Shown here: piece by piece, positions 21,334-31,933 of the stretch | Numbering within the stretch: the stretch's first letter is position 1 | Layout: every line of letters begins with the position of its first letter | DNA from: Chytriomyces cf. hyalinus JEL632 | Taxonomy: Eukaryota > Chytridiomycota > Chytridiomycetes > Chytridiales > Chytriomycetaceae | Direction: 5' to 3' | DNA: 64,000 bases | Assembly: GCA_025435555.1 (NCBI GenBank) | Contig: JAIWWG010000025.1 | Coordinates: forward strand, 186,001 to 250,000 | The notes under the pieces: generated by a model | Seen by the model: the letters and a program-made list of their open reading frames with translations, nothing else | Told to the model about the DNA's origin: nothing | Database searches by the model: none | Program-made: the position numbers and the translations under genes

Positions 21334-24300
21334 TCATTTGGCCACATAAGTTGACCGTTTCGATGGAGACGAGTGCACATGGAAGGCGGCATCGTTTGCC
21401 TCATCCTCCTCATCTTCAATCTCAACAATATCGCCGTTCGCAACGCGGTTCAGGTATTTCTCGCGTTCCACGGCGTAACGAATGTTTTTGGGTTCAACGG
21501 CGGTTGTCCATTCAACAATACCCTACCAAGCATGACGAAAACGAATGAGCCTCGGCAGGATGACAAAAAAAAAAACAATTCAGAAACTCACCGTAACCAT
21601 CAAAACCACATGCTCAAAGATGAGAATGAACGCCAACTGGACTCCAAGTTTGGCAACCGGATCATTATCATACCGCACCAAAAACGTGTCATGAAAGTAT
21701 CCACTCGAAAATGCAATGATGAACGCGTTCACCAAAATCCCTGTGAACGAGACAGCTTCCATCACAACCTTCCAAGCACCAATGTCTTGTGCACGCATCG
21801 CAAACGGTCGCTTACACTCGACAACAAGTCTGTACGCAGCAAATCGGACTTCCAACACGCTGCCAATCAGCGCCAAGAAGGGTGCCAATGGGAAAGCAAG
21901 ACTGAACAGCACCACGAAGCCGTATTCAATGACTTTGGCGGTAAACTCGTTTCTTCGCACCCACACGTTCAACACGTCGTCAAGAATGTATTGTGGCGCG
22001 ATTCGGCGAGCGGCTTGTCGGCGCGTCATGATTTTTTGTCCAGCCTCCAGTTTCTTTCTCAGAGCACGCATGCGAATCCATTCTTCGACAAAGGGCTGGA
22101 CGATCGCTTGAGCTTGACAAAACGTTTGGACACCGAGGAATGTGATGGCCATGGAAAGCATGAGTTCGGACGTGCAGCTGTCAGGAACGCCGTAAATGGC
22201 TCTGCAACTTTCATTCTTGAACCCGACAAATTGCAGGCTATTTCCAGTGAATACTTTGAAAACTCCAACGTAAAACAAATAACTGTAATTTTGAATTGCG
22301 CTCATGAGGAATCCTTTCGCCAGGAGAGCATCTGCAAGTCGACTCTTGTTAGCTGTGTTTCAAAATTGTACACAGAGACATGTCACGTACTCTCGAACCC
22401 AAGGTGTGTTTTGTGGTTTTCAGAACGCGTCAAGCGCATAGCAATCCACAGATATACCTGAACATTGCACCCCAGTTCAGTAAACATATTCGAAACACAA
22501 AATGTTAAAGCTCACCGGTGTCAAAACCACAATGTTGACCAACGACAGGAGCGATGAGACGGTGGTGCTGATCCAGATCGAGTCACGTTTGAATTGGGCA
22601 TGCAGAAGGATAATCAGAAACTCGAAAGCAACCATGAACATAATCTGAGTGAAGCAGAGGAAAATAAGGCATCAGCAAAAAAAAATGCAGACATCTCGCA
22701 CAAAATGGACAGTACCGCAATCAAGACACAAAGCCACGATGAGAATCTGAGTTTCATCACAGCAAACGAGGGCATGAAAGGGACAACCTTTCCAGTGATT
22801 GGATCCTTGCGAAGCTTTGTTCCATAATATTCAGGTCTGCGAGCCTCGTTGCGGTCCATATCTCTTAAATCCCAACCAGTGCTCAATGCAATGCTTCTTC
22901 GGCCCCAAAAACGAAGGAAAAGAGTTCCCCAGATGGACATGAACAGCGAGAACGGAATCATGAGCACATTATCAAAGTATGTCGTTGAGTTTTCAGTGAG
23001 TCCTTTGACAACTGAGAAAATGAAGACGAAAAGACCAAGAAGGGCTGGAGCAATGAGCCAGACGGTATAAAAGCCGAGCCACGCGAAATAAAAGGCCACA
23101 TATTCTCCAAAATAGTCTCTGATTTGTTTCAGTGGTTGAACGGGAACCAATTTGCTGCTGGACAGTTCGAATCTCGCCCAGTTAAAGTAGAGCCAAGAAC
23201 GATCATTATGTATCATGACGTGCTTTTTCTGACTGTGATCTGCAAATGCACCGTCGTGTATGGGGTAGTAGTCGACGTAGGCTTGCTGCAAAATCATATC
23301 ATTGATACCGACAGGCCGAGGCTCTTGAGGAACGCGCACTTGGCATCTTTGAACAACAACGTTGGTCTGAATCATGCGTCAGACGTATAAAATGTCACAC
23401 GTAAATGTTGTGCTGAGACTTACAATCATGTTTCGGTGGCTGGTTGAAAAGAAGGACAGTTGAACTTGCTCCGGTGGTCCGTTCCCACCAACAAACTCGT
23501 GGAGCAGTTTATCGTCGAATGGATGCGACTTGACCTCAACAGGTGTTGGGACAAGCACGAAAGCAAACTGCAGAAAGCTTCTGAGCGTTGCTTCTGTTGT
23601 CTCCACCGCATCTCTGATTGCAATCACTTTGTTTTTGACCTCCTGCACGGCTGCCTCCCCAGTTGAAATGACAAGCCCCGCAATATCTTCCGTATCAACT
23701 ACTTCCGCATCATCGATTGCATGCGCCTGCGCATGGGCTGCAATAGCTCTTCTGTGGGCCTCTGAAGGACGGAAGTGACCCATTTGTTTCACTTCAAACT
23801 TTTCGCTGATTTTGTTGTACAAGTGTTGCTCCTTGTTCTGTGGAGAAAGTGTCAAATTCAATATAGAAAATGTGGTAAATAAATGGCCCAACTCACGGTC
23901 ATTTCAAGTCTCAGTTTGAGTCTCTCGGCTTCTTTACAAAGCTGCTCAAACGAAATGATAATCTTGATGTAATGCGATCCCAGTTCCTCCCCTTTAACGG
24001 GCTTCTGTTGCACCGTTGTTTTCCCCGTACGCAACACCTTCATCTCCACGGGTCCTCTCTCACGAACGAGAATCAGTCTGTTTCTAAGGAGCTCTCTCTC
24101 AAAGCATGCACGCATAAAGACCCGCTCCTTCTCCTCCTCATCGTCCCGCAACGGTGTTTCGATGATGGCGTCCCAGTGAGTGTCAATATCGCTGTACACA
24201 ACCTTGCAAATGACATCGCAATTTTCGCGGTTAACTGGTTTTATGCAACGAGGAGAAAGGCGGAGTCAGCAAACAAAGAGGCCCCAAGAAAAGAAACACA

Positions 24301-24701
24301 TGTTGTTGCTTACGAAAGTGTCCCAGTGCCTGCACCAGACGCATCTCCGGGTTCTTCTTTTTGAATGCGACAACTTCTTCAAAGAGATCGACATCCTCCT
24401 GGTACATAAAGTGCACGAGTTGGTTGCCAAGCGCACGAGTGAGAATGGCGCCATCCTGCTCGACGGTCTTGAAGTAAGCATCGTCAAGAGCGCCGTATGC
24501 CTCCGCCTCGAGGGCCTTGGCTTCTTCAGCATCGGCCTCCACTGAATGCGGGTGGAGGTGGAGGGTGTCCATCATGAAGCTGACGACAGTGTCCCTCTTG
24601 TGCGTGCTGTTGTTGGAGTTGTTGTGCAGGACACTGGTATCCACACCGACCCTTCGATTCAGGAGGGAGGGTGTTTTCCGGACATTGGCGGACTCAGCCA
24701 T
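21334..24701 (-). CDS. Anoctamin/TMEM16 family lipid scramblase or ion channel
   Basis: Eight exons (24701-24314, 24234-23897, 23837-23424, 23366-22716, 22644-22516, 22457-22391, 22352-21592, 21522-21334) code 978 residues. A long cytosolic N-terminus, partly coiled and basic/acidic, precedes the TMEM16 core. The core opens at PLKQIRDYFGEYVAFYFAWLG, the typical entry to TM1. The conserved RLTRSENHKTHLGFE and the acidic FVEEWIRMR/ILDDVLNVWVRRNEF region follow, then several more hydrophobic segments. The C-terminus is acidic (EIEDEEDEAND). Fungal members (Ist2, afTMEM16) scramble phospholipids or tether ER to the plasma membrane. Ca2+ dependence is not provable by eye, but acidic residues are present in the later helices. 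The start ATG is at 24701. Confidence 0.9.
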
Positions 24702-25145
24702 TGTGGATGGATGGATGGATGGGTGTGTGTGTGTGTGTGTTTGAGAGAAGAGATTTGATTGGTTGAAATGAGTTTGATTTGTGACACCTTCTTGTGCAAA
24801 TTTTACTCATTTGAACAAATTGAACAATTTGAGGCTGGTCTTTAATCCGTTGTTATTCTGACAAACGCTTCTTCTTTCTCTGCTCTGCCACGCCATCCCC
24901 ATCCCCATCCCATCCACACGCAATACATACATACACATACACCCTACCCACACATACTGCAAGGATACTCGCTCCTGCCGCTATCGCCCTCTCTCCCCCC
25001 CTTCGTCATCCTCTTCTTCCTCTTCTGGAATGTATGACCACCCGTTCCCATCCTCATGTACAAACACTGAATCACTTGGCACGCCTGCCCAGCAAAAGTG
25101 AAATCACTTTTAGACACAAACAATCAAGCAATGAAAAAAAAAGGG
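24702..25145. other. Intergenic region upstream of anoctamin
   Basis: This is the promoter side of the anoctamin gene and the 3' side of the RhoGEF-PH-FYVE gene. It is rich in C/T and CA microsatellite-like sequence (about 24890-25020: repeated CCATCCC, ACATACA). No gene or named motif is supported. Confidence 0.5.
24705..24741. repeat. Microsatellites (GGAT)4 then (GT)9-10
   Basis: Four GGAT units are followed within two bases by a GT dinucleotide run, placed immediately upstream (5' UTR side) of the anoctamin start codon. It is likely to vary in length between strains. Confidence 0.8.
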
Positions 25146-27678
25146 TCACAACAAACCGCGGACACACGCGTCGCACACGTCGCCAGACTCAAGGCCACGC
25201 GAACATGAAATGCACACAGGTCGATGACACGCTTTACATGTCCTTTTCCAATTCGAAAGGCTAAACACGTCCAAGCAGAGTCCGCACTTCTCAACAGCAC
25301 ATCCCATTCCACCACTGCCAACACCACCCAATGCCGCAATCGAAAGAACACTCGAGAAACTGCTTGTCCGTCTCTGCATCTCCATCCCTGTCATGATCGA
25401 CCTGCCTGATATACTTCGCCCGCTCGCAATCGCGTCCGACAGAGCGGAAGTACTCATAACTGACCGCATCGAGCCGTCTCGTTTCATGCGGAACGATCCG
25501 CCGTCCGAAGTCGCAAACGATCGAACAGAACCGCGACCCCGTCCACTCAGTGTTCCAGAACTGGCACGGCGCCGCATTTCGACTCCCGCGTTGCCCGTGT
25601 AATGTTTAGTCGTGAGAGAATCGTCGCAATAGTCATCGATTGGTTCAACTGGAAGCGAAGGTAAAGCTTGAAGCATTGAACCGCAAGACGAAGAAGAAGC
25701 ACCGCAGCCAAACATGTATGCGCCGCTTGTCGAGCACATGTCACACGCACGAGCTAACGTGTCTGGTTTACTCTTGATACCGGGAATTAAAAACGTGTTT
25801 TGTGAACATGCGTTGCAAACAATGTTTCCGCATTTTCGGCAGTGATGCTATCCCAAAAATAACATGATACTATCAGCGGACCAATGAAAATAAAGGCAAT
25901 CCATTTTTTCACCTTTCGACTTAATAATGTGAAGGTTGACTGACAAATCATGCACGCTTGCGCGAATTTGTTTGGGAGCTGCAAAAAACAATAATAAAAA
26001 TAAGGAAATAGCATTCGTATCGTCACCCCATATAAAGTGACTTCTTACCCATACAGGAGCATTGAAATGAATCGAATCGGGCTCTGCGAATCACAATGAT
26101 AAAGAACCAAGTTGATGTACTGGCAAAAAAAAAAGACGCTCCTCACCAATCTGCAGACTTTTTCTCGCCTTTTTCCGAGCTTCAATCGCCGCACTTATTT
26201 TAGAAACGCAGTCTTGGGTTTGTTCCATGGAACCTAATGGAGAGACGAAGAATAACAATCACGGCTTGAAATAAAATATGAAGCGGATCTCGCTCACTGG
26301 TGTATGCAGCAAACGACTTTTCGGGGCTTATAACTTGAAACGCAAACTTGACCGCTTTTTATCATTGACGCTGTTCAGATTTTTGACTTCGATGGCAAAG
26401 AAATTCACTCAACTGGAAGAATCATTGACAAACCGCACCGAGCAGTGCTCCAGATCAATTTTACGGTGAAAGACAAATGTTTCTTCAGACGACCATATTT
26501 TCGTGGCGGGCCTGCATCAAGTGGCAGAAGAGTTGGAGGAAAAGTAAAAACTTTCGGTTCTTTTTGCTTACATTGTATACACGAGAATGTCCGAAAACAG
26601 AAACAAATGCCGGACTTGGTCATTGCGTCGACATACTTTTGTAACTTTTGCTGAGTGGATCAGGCTTCGGCCAGGCACAAGGAGGACCTTGCAGAACACG
26701 TTGAGGTTTAGCTCCAAAAAAAAAAACGCAGAGGAGTTCAGCGCAATCAAAGTAAAAGGGGAAAACAACCTCATTGAATCCAGAAATGGATCTCTGTACA
26801 ATCAACATTTCTTGGAAACGCTCATGTTGATGTATCCGTTCATTTATGAACGAAGCTACTTGCGATGTTAGAAACTTGGCATGTTCCACATTTTTGTAGT
26901 CGGGATGGGTTGGAGGAGTGGACTCAAGCAGTCTCTGTCGCGTTATATCAGACAAACCAGAAAACAGAAGGACAAGAGGAAAGTGGCTCACATCTAATAG
27001 AAGCGTATATCGAGGAATACGCTGGATAGGCAGAATAAGAAAAGAGTCGAATCGATGTGTCCCCAGACAGTCTGGGGTGGAGCTCTCCTTCAGAACGCGT
27101 TCAAAGGCAGGATTGGAGGACATGAGCAGAGAGACAGTCTCCAGAGCAAGCGAAAAGTTGGAGCAATACTCCGAATACAGTTTAAGGAAAGGTGCCTGAC
27201 GATTATGCAAAAAACGAGCGGAGTTTGAATGTGATTAATAAAAAAATTTAACAACACGACAGTTGGCGACGCGACACGTACCAAGTGCACCAGCACAGCA
27301 CCGACAATGAGCGGGGCGTCCTCAGTCCAGGCAGCGAGGACGTCCGAGAGGTCCCGTTCGAGGCACGCGCTGACACGGGCAATGGAGGCGCAGTTGGCAA
27401 ACAGTCGAGTGTGCTGCTCCGCGGGCATCTCTGGCTTGAGGCGGCTCGAGAGGACCTTTGGCGCACACGCAGACATACACAAACAGACGCAGATGGTTGA
27501 GTTTGTTGTGTGATCCAAGAACGGGTTATTTTTCATCGAAGGGGCACAGTACCTCAACGACGCCCAGTGACCTGAGGTACCGCGTCTCACTGTCGAGAAG
27601 CTCGCTGGCAATGCGCATGCGCCTCATCTCAACCGTCAAATCGAGAGCGTAGTCTGACGGGTTCTGCGTGTTCCACAT
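25146..27678 (-). CDS. RhoGEF (DH)-PH-FYVE protein, FGD-like
   Basis: Eleven exons, all fitting in frame, give 609 residues. The ATG at 27678 leads directly into the DH domain (RMRIASELLDSETRYLRSLG; RFDSFLILPIQRIPRYTLLL; STPPTHPDY). A PH domain follows (VPGRSLIHSAKVTKV, LFLFSDILVYT, FAFQVISPEKSFAAY), then a FYVE finger (APVWLPNKFAQACMIC, RKHHCRKCGNIVCNACS). After a Ser/Arg-rich linker comes a second Cys-rich half-finger (CGLC ... CKACHRPVCISC ... CDAC). FGD proteins load GTP on Cdc42/Rho at PI3P-rich endosomal or plasma membranes. The internal intron after the PH strand has a GTTGAG donor. The target GTPase cannot be told from the sequence. Confidence 0.9.
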
Positions 27679-28133
27679 GTTCTTTTTTGGGTTTGGTGTC
27701 GTGGTTTTGTTGCTGCTTGGTCGGGTTTTTTGTTCGAGCCTTTTCTTACAATTTTTGTCACGAGGTACCCAAAGTTTTTATGAAAGTATAACACGATGCT
27801 GGAGTGAGAAGAAAAGAATGCGACGTTCTTGAACTCGAGAGCAGCAGACAAGAGCGTGTGAATGGGAAACTACAATGAGAAGAGAGCCAGCAGCATATTG
27901 GACTTTGATTTATAGACGCACGCATCTCGCTACGTATCATATCGTTTATGATGGCTGGGCATAGGATAAATTCTCTACTGTTTTTGTTTGCTAGTTTGCT
28001 TGCTTGTTTGTTCGTTTTTTTTTGTTTTGTTTTTTGTTTTTTTTTGGATAAACAGCCGTTTACTACCACTGATATGCGTACGAAAATAATGGTACAATTA
28101 TTAAGAGAGGAATTATGCAAGAAATAAAATGAA
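27679..28133. other. Intergenic region
   Basis: This is the promoter side of the RhoGEF-PH-FYVE gene and the 3' side of the CCC1 fusion gene (both minus). Long T-rich stretches at about 28005-28045 match A-rich downstream sequence of the CCC1 gene read on minus. No gene is supported. Confidence 0.5.
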
Positions 28134-29819
28134 TTATTGTGTTAAGGACGGAAGCAGCTTCGCTACTCCAAATGCTATGCCACCGGCAGCAGCACCAACA
28201 AAGAACAGTTCGACTGTGGAAACAAAACATCAAAAACTTAACTATCCAAGCAAAAAGGATTCAAAACTCACATGCAGACTGGATAGAGCTACCAACCCCT
28301 ATCACTCTTGCCTTAACGAGCCCAAACAGAAACAGCACAACCAACGTGGCAGCAATAGAAATGATTTGCGCGGTATTTGTGTTGGGAACAAAAGTGTACG
28401 GAATAAGTGGTACAAGACCGCCCATAAAGTAGGAGCCTCCGGTTGCCAGTGCGGTGATCCACAATCGCCTTTTATCGGGTTTTTGGATTCCTAGATTGTG
28501 GACCATCATGAACTCGACCCAAAGCTCGGGATCTTGACGCAGTTTTCGGAGCAACGGTTCCATGTATTCGCGGCTCAGGCCGTATGGCTGTGGTGAAAGG
28601 AAATTATTTTAGAGACGGGCGTCAAACTTTCGCAAAAACTCAACTGTGAAAATATCGACAATCTGCTGCTCTTCTGCATCGGGGGCGTTCATCACGTCTT
28701 GCCACTCGCGGGATTCTCGTTCAATATAAACCTCAACCTCATCCCTGCCTGTCAGATAACCACCTATACCCATTGAAATTGAACCAGCAACGAGCTCCAA
28801 TATTCCGGCAATGACCACAAATCTGCTGTTTCCAGTCGATGCTAGACCTGCCGTGAGTGCGAATGGCACAATTAAACCGGCAGATAGACCAGTCAAGATA
28901 TGCTGTCCGACGGTAACAATTGTCAGCCAGGCAGCTTAAATACCAAATGCAGAGGTATTTTCACCTTGTTAATCTCGGCATCAGATTTCGGTTCCTTGCG
29001 AGGTACAGAATCCGTCGAACCCCCATTTTCCTGGTTATCCAAATCAACAAACTTGCCGTCTGCCCCCCGCGCTACTCGCTTGGCTCCTTGGTTCCTCAAA
29101 CATAGAAACGCTGCCGCCACCATGCCACCGATAACCAGAACCCCCAACACAATCCCAGCAATCATAAACTTTTTAAACACGGGATCATTTGCCCGCAACC
29201 GATCCTCAGTCTGCAACATGGAGCACAGCGGATCGGAGGCTTCCCTGCGACAATGTTCCTCCCCATCTTTCAGAAGTGGGAATCCGGCCTGTGTGGCCTC
29301 CAACCGCACGACAGGGATACAGTTGGCAGTGGGGAACTGCGCACAATTCTTGTCGTAGGTTGCAAGCGTGGTCTGCCTTGACGCCAAAATTGTTGGATTT
29401 GCGTTGGTGTTGCATGATTTTGGGTTTGCAAAGATGGCGGCGAGTGCTTCTCTCGCCATTTTACAAGTGCTCTGACACACGAAGCGGTTGACACCCGTCA
29501 TGGTTGTTGTGCATGGCGCCACACTTTTACTGTTTTGCGCCAGGAAGGTGAGCAAGCCTTGGTAATACGACATGTGGAAGCGTTGGCCGGACCCGTTCCA
29601 GTTCGGACAGTCATACGCGGCCTTGAAGTTGACAATGTATTCCGTGTCGTTGTCCATTTGGGTAAAGATGTATGCATCGAGGGTCGTTGTGTCACGGACA
29701 TTGTTGTTGGGGTCTTTGAACATTGGATAGCCGATGAAGTCTTTCATTGTTATGGTAGTGCGGTCGATTGTGTAGCAGTTGGATGAGACACCCGAGGTGC
29801 TGGGGGTACTGATGCTCAT
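28134..29819 (-). CDS. Cys-rich ectodomain-TM protein fused to a CCC1/VIT1-type metal transporter domain
   Basis: Four exons (29819-28965, 28902-28645, 28587-28272, 28213-28134) give 502 residues. The first exon codes a Cys-rich domain (about ten Cys), one membrane helix (AGIVLGVLVIGGMVAAAFLC) and an acidic linker. The second starts inside the CCC1 core, HILTGLSAGLIVPFALTAGL, with no Met in that frame, so a fused protein is the simplest model. CCC1/VIT1 proteins move Fe2+ or Mn2+ into vacuoles. Two signature residues differ: GLSDG reads GLSAG, and the FMM..E site reads FMMVHN. Metal transport may therefore be altered. No signal peptide precedes the Cys domain; a missed 5' exon is possible. 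Intron 28588-28644 has a GTTGAG donor. Confidence 0.75.
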
Positions 29820-30591
29820 GTCTCTGTGCTGCCCTAGAATGCGAGCCGTATGCAGATGCGGTAGTTGGTGTGTAGGTGAGCCGTAATGAAGTTAATGTTG
29901 CAAGGTTTTGCGGAACTCATCATGAAACAAGACGTGTGAATGAAATTTTTATCCGTCCAATGCTGACAACTGTCAGCAGGTACCCAATTCTGCTGCAAAA
30001 TCACTCGCGACCCAGCTCTATTCGACGGTAAAACTGCTTCATCGCTAGGACGGAAAGACGCTGGGAGCGAGCGTATGCCCTCAATTTCATCGAAGTAAGA
30101 TGCATGCGGGAGATTCCAAGAATACGCAAACAGCAACCTCGGCAAAAGGATCAACTGGATGTGTGTTTTGATGCATGTACTTAATATTGTCGTTGCGAAT
30201 AAATTGCTTTCTTCCTTATTCTCTTGACAAGTGCAGATATTTTTTAGGCTCAAGCGGCGCTGCCGGAATGCACCAGAGAGTCATAAAATACTTTTCTGAT
30301 AGTTCACTAGCAACTGGTGGTTTTTCTCTGATTTCACTGTTGCTTGTCGGGAGTTTGAGGTGAGCGTGGTTGCGTATTGGAAAATTCCAAACTTAGAAGG
30401 CAAAGTTACTTCGTTCGTTGTTAAACCCGCTTTGGGGGCCCGTGTTTTATTAATGCACTTTTTAAAGGCAGCGCACAGAAGTGGCGGTCAAAAAGAAGAG
30501 TAAATGAATCAACATGCAAGAGTTGAAAAAAAAAAAAAAAACATATGGAGGCAGATGGAGAGATTCCTGACGAAGCTTGAGGATTCACAAT
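29820..30591. other. Intergenic region
   Basis: This 772-bp gap lies upstream of the CCC1 fusion gene and downstream of the alternative oxidase gene. It includes a poly(A) run at about 30526-30541. One minus-strand frame (29834-30253) has no domain or signal peptide and starts without clear context. A 5' exon of the CCC1 fusion could hide here: an AG lies just upstream of its ATG. Confidence 0.45.
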
Positions 30592-31652
30592 TTATTTCGC
30601 AAACGGGTTGGGTTCGTCCACTTTCAATGAGGCCAAGATATGGTTCGTGTCTCTGTGATCGGCTTCATCTGCTCTGACGGCGGCCACGACGTCTTTGACT
30701 GTGGCATGCTCGCCGAGACGCCAGTAGAATTTCGCAATATCTGGGGCAGCTTGGGTACCCCAGTGCTTGATACGTCCGTGCTCAATATCATTCAGACATA
30801 GTGTGTAAGTGTGGACGGCACTTTCTTCCAAGTAACCAACGAAGCGGTGGCATGTCATTGGCGACAGCAAGTAGCAGAGGAAGTATGCATTGAAAAAGAC
30901 GCCCTGAGTGAACAAGACTGTGAGCCTGAACAAAGCGCCAGGATTCTTCAGTTTCATGAATGTGAGCAGGTGCATCCTTTCGTTTTCAGCTTCTTCGAGG
31001 AGGGTGTGGATCCACCCGTAGTCACGCTTCAGGAGTCTAAGGGAACGCATATGCCGGGTCATGCCTAGTGGAAAACAGGATCCGAGATTTAAGGCGTTGG
31101 TGTGGAAGGCCGGAGAAGGAAAATTTTATACCTGCAACCATCCCTGGGACTCCGGCGACAGTTTCGAGAAAGACAATGCGATTGAGCCATTGCCTCTCAG
31201 TCATGATTCCGACCTTGTCCGTATAACCAGTGCTGTAGTCGAATCCTATAAATAGAACCGTCAGTCACTGCAGAGGTTTAAAATAGAACAAACGCGAGGG
31301 GGGGAGGTCATGTCATCTTACCAAATCGCATGAGGCGCACAAGACTGTAGGCGATGGAGTCCCTGACTCCTGTCACTGATCTGTGTGTGTAAGAGGTAGC
31401 AGCCAGCTCCTCGGGCGTGTAGACTGGGTGAAACAGAACGTAGTCCGCGTTCTTGAGGTCTTTCATCTGAGCTTGATCAGAGACAGTGAGGGCGTCCTTG
31501 ACAGCCTTTGGATGGTTTGGGACCAGCGTGGCGGCCTTGGCGGCGTCGGCAAGGGTCGACTGCAGACGACGGAAGGACTGCAGACCGACTGCGTGGTGGA
31601 AGGCGGGCCTCGAGGCGAGGGCACGAGCGCGTGTAGTGAGGTGCAGGAGCAT
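30592..31652 (-). CDS. AOX: Alternative oxidase, mitochondrial
   Basis: Three exons (31652-31322, 31245-31132, 31064-30592) code 305 residues. The ATG at 31652 starts a basic presequence without acidic residues ([20 protein letters not shown]), typical of mitochondrial import. All di-iron ligands are visible: Glu in [13 protein letters not shown], Glu/His in [11 protein letters not shown], Glu in [10 protein letters not shown] and Glu/His in [11 protein letters not shown]. The enzyme oxidises ubiquinol with O2 to water on the matrix face of the inner membrane, bypassing complexes III and IV without proton pumping. It is common in fungi and plants as a stress or cyanide-resistant pathway. It is complete and of usual fungal length. 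Confidence 0.96.
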
Positions 31653-31857
31653 AGTTGGAAGAGATCGTTTAAGGGTAGAAGGAGTGCTTCGCTTGAACTG
31701 TCGTTGTTTTTGAAAGAGATATTTGTGAGCTGAAGAAGCTTTTGCGTCTGCCGTTTTAGTACCAATTTTTTATGATTACGTTTTGTCGGGCGGGAAATTG
31801 CGAAAATGTGAAAATGAGTGTCGGCGAAATACGGGTCCTTTTTATTCGATTTAACTC

Positions 31858-31905
31858 GATTCGATTTGTTTTTATTTATTTTGATTCGATTTGTTTTTAT
31901 TTATT
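31858..31905. repeat. 23-bp direct repeat, T/A-rich
   Basis: The unit gattcgatttgtttttatt plus 'tatt' occurs at 31858-31880 and again at 31883-31905. It lies downstream of the BBS4-like stop (read on minus) and upstream of the alternative oxidase start. The function is unknown. It could mark the BBS4 polyadenylation zone or an AOX upstream element. Confidence 0.75.
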
Positions 31906-31933
31906 TATTTCGAATCTGCTGAAGAGGGCATGC

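Noticed and set aside
21373-22461. 362-codon open frame on the plus strand
   Set aside because: It lies antisense to anoctamin exon 7 and flanking introns, which have clear family motifs. The frame has no domain.
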